The notes below the pieces were generated by a model. The model saw only the letters and a program-made list of their open reading frames with translations. It was not told where the DNA came from and did no database searches. The translations under genes and the position numbers were made by a program. Below are positions 1-5,065 of a stretch of 8,786 nt of DNA, one piece after another. Location: the NCBI GenBank assembly GCA_902774195.1, contig CACYHM010000033.1, positions 1 through 8,786 on the forward strand, read 5' to 3'. Position 1 is the first letter of the stretch, and every line of letters begins with the position of its first letter. The stretch comes from an uncultured Eubacteriales bacterium. GTDB lineage: Bacteria; Bacillota_A; Clostridia; Peptostreptococcales; Anaerovoracaceae.

Positions 1-804
1 AATCTCAAAAGAAACAAGGAGCTCATCTATGTCGGGGACATCGTTGATTTCGATATCGACGAAAACGACAGGGACGGTGAGTGCGTCATAAACAGCGTGA
101 TCGAACGCAGGAATTATCTGACACGGCCCCCGGTATCCAATCTGGATATGCTGGTGGTCGTGTTTTCTCTGAAACAGCCGGAAGCGAATTATCCTGTCGT
201 AGATAAGCTTATTGCCGGCTGTGAGATCGCCGGAATAGAACCCGTGATATGCATATCAAAAACAGATCTTGCTTCAGAAGAAGAAGTAGGAAAGGCTCTT
301 GACATCTACGGAAATGTATATCCGGCTGTCAGTATAAACGGATTGAGCGGCGAGGGATCCGACGCTCTCAGAGAGATCATCAAGGGAAGAAGAGTGGCCC
401 TTGCAGGTCCTTCAGGCGTCGGAAAATCTACTATAACGAATCTGCTGCATCATGACGATGAGGTCTACGGGATCAAAGCCGAGACCGGACATGTCAGCAA
501 AAAGACCGGAAGAGGCAGACATACCACCAGGCATGTAGAGATATTTCCTCTGAATGACGGGACCATGCTTTACGATACACCGGGATTTACATCTCTCGAT
601 CTGCCGGATCTGGACATAAGGCAGGTAAGAGAGCTGTTTCCCGAATTCCGGAAGTACCAGCAGGACTGCAGATATGCCGACTGCATGCATCTCAGCGAAC
701 CCGACTGCGCTGTCAAGGACGCTCTTGCTTCCGGAAGCATAGCGCAGAGCAGATACGACTCATATATCTTGATGACGGAAGAGGTAAAGAAATGGCAAAA
801 ATAG
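1..804 (+). CDS. rsgA: Small ribosomal subunit biogenesis GTPase RsgA (5' end cut off)
   Basis: RsgA is a circularly permuted GTPase that binds the 30S subunit late in maturation and hydrolyses GTP to leave it. The frame is open from base 1, so the true start lies upstream; 267 residues are visible. The first ~40 residues fit the end of the OB-fold. The permuted G-motif order is clear: G4 as SKTD (visible residues 86-89), then the P-loop GPSGVGKS (136-143), the switch-I region GRGRHTT, and G3 DTPG (192-195). The C-terminal zinc knuckle has the family pattern C-x4-C-x-H-x5-C (C223, C228, H230, C236). The G4 motif starts with Ser where Asn or Thr is usual. The last 13 bases overlap rpe, so the two are probably translationally coupled. 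In Bacillus relatives the rsgA-rpe pair follows a PP2C phosphatase/PASTA kinase pair; whether that holds here is outside the window. Confidence 0.96.
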   Translation, partial: NLKRNKELIYVGDIVDFDIDENDRDGECVINSVIERRNYLTRPPVSNLDMLVVVFSLKQPEANYPVVDKLIAGCEIAGIEPVICISKTDLASEEEVGKALDIYGNVYPAVSINGLSGEGSDALREIIKGRRVALAGPSGVGKSTITNLLHHDDEVYGIKAETGHVSKKTGRGRHTTRHVEIFPLNDGTMLYDTPGFTSLDLPDLDIRQVRELFPEFRKYQQDCRYADCMHLSEPDCAVKDALASGSIAQSRYDSYILMTEEVKKWQK

Positions 805-1436
805 CACCATCGATCCTTGCAGCGGATTTTTCCGAACTGGGCAAAGATGTCAGAAGGGTATGTTCAAATGGTATCGATTATCTTCATATAGACATAATGG
901 ACGGAGTTTTCGTACCAAATATCAGCTTCGGACCGGATGTCATGAAGAGCATCGCCGGAGACGCTTCGGCTCCTTTTGATGTGCACCTCATGATAACAGA
1001 GCCGGTAAGGTACATCGACAGATTCGTTACGGACAACACGGAATTCATTACGGTACATTACGAGGCTTGCACCGACCTTGCGGCAACCATAAAAACCATA
1101 AAGGAGCACGGCGTAAAAGCCGGAGTGTCAGTAAAACCGGGGACTGCGCCTGAAGTTCTGGACGGGTACCTGAAAGACCTCGACCTCATTCTGGTGATGT
1201 CGGTAGAGCCTGGTTTCGGCGGACAGAAGTTCATGGATACTTCTCTTTCAAAGATACGGTATTATAAAGAAAAAAGAGAAGAACTTGGATGTTTGTACGA
1301 GATAGAAGTCGATGGCGGTATCAGTTCCGTAAACGCGCAGATCGTCAGAACTGCAGGAGCAGATATCATAGTTGCGGGTTCTGCCGTCTTCAAAGCGGCC
1401 GATATGGCTGCCGAGATCAGAGCTATATGTGGATAA
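792..1436 (+). CDS. rpe: Ribulose-phosphate 3-epimerase
   Basis: This cytosolic TIM-barrel enzyme interconverts D-ribulose 5-phosphate and D-xylulose 5-phosphate in the pentose phosphate pathway, using an active-site metal. At 214 residues it has normal family length and looks complete. Signature segments are the N-terminal APSILAADF (5-13), HIDIMDGVFVPNISFGP (32-48), DVHLM (63-67), SVEPGFGGQKF (137-147), EVDGGI (172-177) and AGSAVF (195-200). Expected metal ligands are H32, D34, H65 and D173; the two aspartates also act as the acid/base pair. All are present. The ATG at 792 lies inside the end of rsgA (13-nt overlap), with GAGG at 781-784 as ribosome binding site. In many Firmicutes the next gene is thiN (thiamine pyrophosphokinase); here rpe is followed by a 157-base gap and comEC. 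No convincing terminator with a T-tract follows the stop codon. Confidence 0.97.
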   Translation: MAKIAPSILAADFSELGKDVRRVCSNGIDYLHIDIMDGVFVPNISFGPDVMKSIAGDASAPFDVHLMITEPVRYIDRFVTDNTEFITVHYEACTDLAATIKTIKEHGVKAGVSVKPGTAPEVLDGYLKDLDLILVMSVEPGFGGQKFMDTSLSKIRYYKEKREELGCLYEIEVDGGISSVNAQIVRTAGADIIVAGSAVFKAADMAAEIRAICG

Positions 1437-1440
1437 GTTT

Positions 1441-1487
1441 CTGAAACGTGAAACCCTTGCTGTCACAGTGTTTCAGCGGGCAGCAAG
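1441..1487 (+). promoter_or_regulatory. Two interleaved inverted repeats just after rpe
   Basis: Pair A is CTGAAAC (1441-1447) with GTTTCAG (1470-1476), 7 perfect pairs. Pair B is CTTGCTGTC (1456-1464) with GGCAGCAAG (1479-1487), 9 pairs including one G-T. The 3' arm of A lies in the loop of B, so the order is A5', B5', A3', B3'. Both cannot form as simple nested hairpins: they are either mutually exclusive or a pseudoknot. The second linker would be only 2 nt (1477-1478), which makes a compact coaxial pseudoknot tight and exclusive folds more likely. No T-run follows B, so B does not look like a standard terminator. A regulatory role is inference; only the pairing is seen. Confidence 0.4.
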
Positions 1488-1535
1488 ATCAGAAAATGCA
1501 AATAATCACCGAAATCATACATAAAATGCATGGGA

Positions 1536-1551
1536 AATACTGTACAGTATT
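1536..1551. repeat. 16-bp perfect palindrome, possible operator
   Basis: The 16 bases centred between 1543 and 1544 (half-site AATACTGT) read the same on both strands with no spacer. A perfect 16-mer palindrome is expected by chance about 0.1 times in a window this long (uniform-base estimate). It lies in non-coding DNA 42 bases before the comEC start codon. This is the usual form and place of a homodimeric repressor site. The CTGT/ACAG halves recall the proteobacterial LexA box, but that box has eight bases between the halves and here there are none. No regulator can be assigned from sequence. Confidence 0.45.
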
Positions 1552-1574
1552 GAACTCTTCAAAACGATAGAATA

Positions 1575-1595
1575 ATGGCAGGAGATACCTGCCAT
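1575..1595 (+). promoter_or_regulatory. Hairpin covering the comEC ribosome binding site and start codon
   Basis: ATGGCAGG (1575-1582) pairs perfectly with CCTGCCAT (1588-1595), leaving a 5-base loop AGATA (1583-1587). The Shine-Dalgarno AGGAG (1580-1584) is split between the 5' arm and the loop. The first two bases of the comEC ATG (1594-1596) are in the 3' arm. When folded, the hairpin should hide both the ribosome binding site and the start codon. Stem and loop are directly visible; lowered translation of comEC is inference. Confidence 0.5.
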
Positions 1596-3948
1596 GCCAA
1601 GACGAGTCCTGACTGTATATACGATCATGTACATAGCCGGTATCAGCGCCGGCTATTTTGTTTTTGAAGCGGAGAGGATAGCTGAATCCTTCGGGTTTAT
1701 TGCCGCTGCTTACGCTGCTGTCATGTACAGCGGAAAGATGGATGAGAGCAACAGAAGGCAAAGGATGATTTTTATAGCTGTCCTGATGGCAGGGTTCATG
1801 GCCTTTTCTGTGCAGTATGCGCTGATGGAGAAGGAAGTATCCGCATGGGACGGGCTGGAATACGTCATAAGCGGAAAAGTCGTTTCCGCCGTATCAAAAG
1901 ATGACAGGCTCGTTATGACAGTAAAAACCGGCAGAAAAAGCAGTCTGCCGCGCAAAGTCAGGCTGGTTGTCAGTGACTTTCCGGCTCATCCTGCAACAGA
2001 TGTATCCGGAAAGAAGAAATATGAAGAGCCATATGAACTGACAGGAACTTACATCAAAGCAGGAGGCGTGTTCAGAGAACCGTACGGCGCGGATGCTCCC
2101 GGCATTTTCGACCAGAGGCTGTATCTCAGAGCCGGAGGCGTTCCGCTTACCTTTACGGCGAATGGTATAGATGTGACGGATGAAGGCGGATCGTATTCGT
2201 CTTTCAGAAGGTATCTTTTCAGCACAAGGGAGGACTTCATCTCGCGATTTGATGATGAGACAGCCGGATTCATAAGAGGAACGGTATTCGGCGACAAGAG
2301 AGATATCGATGAGGACATGATAAAAGAGTTCAACTCGAACTCGACCGGACACATACTTGCGGTGAGCGGACTTCATATGGGCTTTCTGTATGCGCTGCTG
2401 AGAACTCTTTCCGGCCGAAGAAGGACAGCAGGCATATCCGCTGCAGTAATAGCCGTGATGATGATCTATGGAGGAATGACTCTGTGGAGCCCGGCCACTG
2501 TGAGAGCGTGCATGGTGATGAGTCTGAGCATACTTTCGCTGCATTTCAGAAGACCCTTTGACCTTCTCACATCCGTCAGTCTTGCTGCTATGATGATACT
2601 CGTCATGAATCCCTATCAGCTTTTCGATACGGGATTCAGGATGTCCTTTCTGGCTATGTCAGGCATAGCATTCCTCACAAAACCGGTATCATCGGCTGCA
2701 GGAGAAGGTCTCGGGATGATGATCGCTGTGCAGGCCGGCACGATGCCTGTTACGGCTTACAGCTTTTGCCGCATCAATCCGCTTGCCGTTTTTATAAACA
2801 TACCTGTGATACTTCTTGCTTCGGCCCTTGTGCCGCTGTGCCTGCTGCTTCTTATGTGCGGACTGTTTTCCGGCACATACCCCGAAGCAGGGATAAGCCT
2901 GTCGCAGCTGATGGCATATGCTGTCATGGAGATAAACCATCTTCTGGCATTTGACGGAGGTTTTTCGTACAATGTCGCCGGTTTCAGCGCTTCTGCAGCT
3001 ATTGCGGTATACGCTGCCTTGTTCGGCCTTTCTTCTGAATGGACCAGAGTTAAGATAATAAGAAAAGATAAAAAAGATATGATCAGAAATGCTGCAATTC
3101 TGATCATGCCTCTCATAATGCTGGTGCCATGCCTTTATGACAGTTTTTACGACGATGAGGTGGTTTTCGTTTCAGTCGGTCAGGGTGACTGCACACATGT
3201 AAAGGCAGCAGGACGCGATATACTGATAGACGGAGGCGGGCGAGAGGACTTCAATACGGGAGAACGAGTGCTGATGCCCTACCTGCTGCGCGAAGGATGC
3301 GATGCACTGGATATCGCCCTTGTCACTCATCTCCACGAAGATCATTACAGAGGGATCTGTGAACTGGCCGAAGTATTCCCCGTAGGCCTGGCAGGGATAC
3401 CGTCGGACTACGCTGACGTGATAGAAGGCGGGACGGGTCCTTTCGGACCGGACAGGATGTTTTCGGTAGGTCCTGGCACGAAAATAGGACTGACAAAAGA
3501 TATATTTATCGAAACAGTGTGGCCAGTCAGGTCATCATCAAAACCGGTGAGCGCTGACGACCCGAACGAACATAACTGCGTTTATATCATCAACTACAAA
3601 GGCATAAGGATAATGGTGACAGGAGATCTTCTGGAAGAAGACGAATATGAGATGCTGTCCTACTACAGAAAAAGGGGCGGAGAAGACGCTCTCAGATGCG
3701 ATGTCCTGAAGGTCGCGCATCACGGAAGCAGGACAAGCTCATCAGAGGAATTCCTGGATGCCGTATCGCCGTCGGTTGCTGTGATCCAGGCGGGAAGGAA
3801 CAACATATACGGACATCCTCACCGCCAGACTCTTGACCGCCTTGAAGAAAGAGGGATCGCTGTCTACAGAACGGATCTGAACGGAACGGTCGGGATAGAT
3901 ATTCGAAGAAACAGACTGAAAGTCGATGTGATGCATCCTTCCGGGTGA
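1594..3948 (+). CDS. comEC: ComEC/Rec2 DNA-uptake channel protein
   Basis: ComEC is the polytopic membrane protein that carries single-stranded DNA into the cytoplasm during natural transformation. At 784 residues it matches the full-length family (Bacillus subtilis ComEC is about 776). In order: hydrophobic helices at ~5-75; an OB-like extracytoplasmic DUF4131 region (~78-195) ending with the family motif PGIFDQRLYL (169-178); the Competence domain with HILAVSGLHMG (253-263) and several membrane helices to ~490; a basic linker; and a metallo-beta-lactamase-like domain (~520-775). The last domain carries VGQGD (528-532), DGGG (546-549), THLHEDH (578-584), TGD with D678, and HHGS (709-712). 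The metal-binding motifs are intact, consistent with the proposed nuclease that degrades the non-transported strand. ATG 1594 is chosen because AGGAG lies 9 nt upstream and the N-terminus (MPRRVLTVYTIMYIAGI) is family-like. ATG 1627 has no ribosome binding site. No comEA or comEB is adjacent; holA follows after 91 bases, a common Firmicutes order. Confidence 0.96.
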   Translation: MPRRVLTVYTIMYIAGISAGYFVFEAERIAESFGFIAAAYAAVMYSGKMDESNRRQRMIFIAVLMAGFMAFSVQYALMEKEVSAWDGLEYVISGKVVSAVSKDDRLVMTVKTGRKSSLPRKVRLVVSDFPAHPATDVSGKKKYEEPYELTGTYIKAGGVFREPYGADAPGIFDQRLYLRAGGVPLTFTANGIDVTDEGGSYSSFRRYLFSTREDFISRFDDETAGFIRGTVFGDKRDIDEDMIKEFNSNSTGHILAVSGLHMGFLYALLRTLSGRRRTAGISAAVIAVMMIYGGMTLWSPATVRACMVMSLSILSLHFRRPFDLLTSVSLAAMMILVMNPYQLFDTGFRMSFLAMSGIAFLTKPVSSAAGEGLGMMIAVQAGTMPVTAYSFCRINPLAVFINIPVILLASALVPLCLLLLMCGLFSGTYPEAGISLSQLMAYAVMEINHLLAFDGGFSYNVAGFSASAAIAVYAALFGLSSEWTRVKIIRKDKKDMIRNAAILIMPLIMLVPCLYDSFYDDEVVFVSVGQGDCTHVKAAGRDILIDGGGREDFNTGERVLMPYLLREGCDALDIALVTHLHEDHYRGICELAEVFPVGLAGIPSDYADVIEGGTGPFGPDRMFSVGPGTKIGLTKDIFIETVWPVRSSSKPVSADDPNEHNCVYIINYKGIRIMVTGDLLEEDEYEMLSYYRKRGGEDALRCDVLKVAHHGSRTSSSEEFLDAVSPSVAVIQAGRNNIYGHPHRQTLDRLEERGIAVYRTDLNGTVGIDIRRNRLKVDVMHPSG
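1633..1665 (+). terminator. Terminator-like hairpin with T-tract inside the first codons of comEC
   Basis: ATAGCCGG (1633-1640) pairs perfectly with CCGGCTAT (1649-1656) around an 8-base loop. TTTGTTTTT (1657-1665) follows at once. This has the shape of an intrinsic terminator but lies in codons 14-24 of comEC. It could be an attenuator for comEC, or the residual 3' end of a short rpe-leader transcript. The encoded peptide IAGISAGYFVF could produce it by chance: two Ala-Gly pairs written GCC GGT and GCC GGC, then Tyr-Phe-Val-Phe. Confidence in function is therefore limited. Confidence 0.35.
3079..3107. repeat. 10-bp inverted repeat inside comEC
   Basis: ATGATCAGAA (3079-3088) and TTCTGATCAT (3098-3107) are perfect reverse complements around a 9-base spacer. 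It lies at comEC residues 496-505, between the membrane part and the lactamase-like domain. On the minus strand the hairpin would be followed by a T-rich stretch, the complement of the A-rich run at 3060-3077, so it resembles a minus-strand terminator. No minus-strand gene is present to use it. By uniform-base estimate a repeat this good is expected about 0.1 times per window. Confidence 0.4.
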
Positions 3949-3959
3949 TGCTGAGAATC

Positions 3960-3989
3960 TTGAGAGATATGAATGCAATGTGTTAAAAT
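3960..3989 (+). promoter_or_regulatory. Sigma-A type promoter for holA and downstream genes
   Basis: A -35 box TTGAGA (3960-3965, 5/6 to consensus) is followed after 18 bases by a -10 box TAAAAT (3984-3989, 5/6). A perfect TGn extension (TGT, 3981-3983) sits directly before the -10. Predicted transcription start is near 3996, giving a leader of about 44 nt to holA. The site lies in the 91-base gap after the comEC stop codon, where no terminator is visible. The holA block may therefore be read both from here and by read-through from comEC. Confidence 0.55.
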
Positions 3990-4039
3990 ACGATGATGGA
4001 AAAACGGGATAAGAATCGATCCGTATCCGGGAGAAACTG

Positions 4040-5065
4040 ATGGCCTACAGGGATTTTGCAAACGACAGACAAAAGGGCATACTGAAAGATGTGCTGATGT
4101 TCTACGGAGCAGAGGATTACCTTATAAACTGGGCTGTCGATAAGATCGTCTCAGACAATGTTGAAGAAGAAAACCGTGATATCGATGTAAGGTACATGGA
4201 CGGCGAGACCGTAAGCGCCTATGACATCATGGCCGAGGCAAGAGCTTTTTCGATGTTTTCACCGAAAAGGGTAGTCATCGTCAGAAACTACCTGCCGCTT
4301 TACAGGAAAGCTGCCGACGCAGGAGCGGATGAACTCCTCGAATTTGCCGGGAGCATGCTCGGCTCTGCGTCAGTAGTTTTCTGCGTAGAGAGCAGATTCA
4401 GCGGTGATATCACTTCATATGGGAAAAAGATGATAAAAGCATGCGGCTCATATGAATTTCCCAGACTCGAAAGAGCCGATCTGAAAGCATTCATAACCAA
4501 GCGCGTGCACACGGCTTCCAAGATGATCGCCCGGCGTGAACTGGAGCATATGATAGACGTGAGCGGCTATTACAACAAAAACAGCGCTTACGATCTCTCT
4601 CAGCTCGACAGAGATATCGCAAAGATCACCGGAGCCTGCGCCGGTGACGATATATCCGCGGCTCTCATCGAAGACATACTAATAGGTGACAGCGACAGAT
4701 TCGTTTTCAATCTCGTGGATGCTCTTACTGCAGGCAACAGAGACAGATCCCTTTCGATAGCAGAAGCCATCATCAGGGATGATGACGGAGCAATGGCGGT
4801 GCTTGCGCTGCTGACGAAGCAGTTCGAGATCATGTATGACGCTATCGAACTGTCGGAAGCCGGATTCAGCATACCTGCTATGGCAAAGAAAACAGGGATC
4901 AACGAGTTCAGGTTCAAACGGGCCTACAGCGCGGCCGGCAGATACAGCAGGCGCCGCATAAAAAAGATACTTACAGACCTATACGATACTGACAGGGACA
5001 TCAAAAGAGGAGATATGGATAAAGACACCGCTCTCGAACTCATCGCTGTGTCTGCATGTCCGTAA
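4040..5065 (+). CDS. holA: DNA polymerase III subunit delta
   Basis: The delta subunit belongs to the clamp-loader complex that opens the beta sliding clamp and loads it onto primed DNA. At 341 residues the length is typical. The N-terminus follows the family pattern: YRDFANDRQKGILKDVLMFYGAEDYLI (3-29), where FYGAEDYLI occupies the place of a degenerate, non-ATP-binding P-loop. It is followed by AFSMFSPKRVVIVRN (68-82) and a beta-strand GSASVVFCVES. The C-terminal third is helical, as expected for the collar domain, and ends DKDTALELIAVSACP. The start is supported by GGGAG at 4029-4033, 6 nt before ATG 4040. A recognisable promoter lies upstream. The last 10 bases overlap the next gene, suggesting translational coupling. 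In many Firmicutes rpsT is near holA; it is absent here. Identity rests on whole-length resemblance and the comEC neighbour, since the family has few invariant residues. Confidence 0.93.
   Translation: MAYRDFANDRQKGILKDVLMFYGAEDYLINWAVDKIVSDNVEEENRDIDVRYMDGETVSAYDIMAEARAFSMFSPKRVVIVRNYLPLYRKAADAGADELLEFAGSMLGSASVVFCVESRFSGDITSYGKKMIKACGSYEFPRLERADLKAFITKRVHTASKMIARRELEHMIDVSGYYNKNSAYDLSQLDRDIAKITGACAGDDISAALIEDILIGDSDRFVFNLVDALTAGNRDRSLSIAEAIIRDDDGAMAVLALLTKQFEIMYDAIELSEAGFSIPAMAKKTGINEFRFKRAYSAAGRYSRRRIKKILTDLYDTDRDIKRGDMDKDTALELIAVSACP

Noticed and set aside
1441..1487. Rho-independent terminator of rpe
   Set aside because: The 9-pair stem is followed by ATCAGAAAATG, with no T-run, so it does not qualify as an intrinsic terminator.
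1499..1527. Promoter for comEC with TAAAAT (1522-1527) as -10
   Set aside because: The -10 is good (5/6), but no -35 better than 3/6 lies at 15-19 bp and there is no TGn extension. TTGAAC (1550-1555) and TAGAAT (1568-1573) are only 12 bp apart. I see no convincing comEC promoter.
1536..1551. LexA (SOS) box
   Set aside because: The halves CTGT and ACAG are adjacent here, whereas the proteobacterial LexA site has eight bases between them, and Firmicutes LexA uses GAAC-N4-GTTC.
1894..2544. 216-codon open frame on the minus strand inside comEC
   Set aside because: It lies fully within a well-supported comEC frame, has a low-complexity His/Ser/Arg-rich composition typical of shadow frames, and has no recognisable domain.
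4626..4647. 7-bp hairpin TCACCGG/CCGGTGA inside holA
   Set aside because: No T-tract follows, and 7-bp stems with short loops are expected several times by chance in a window this size.
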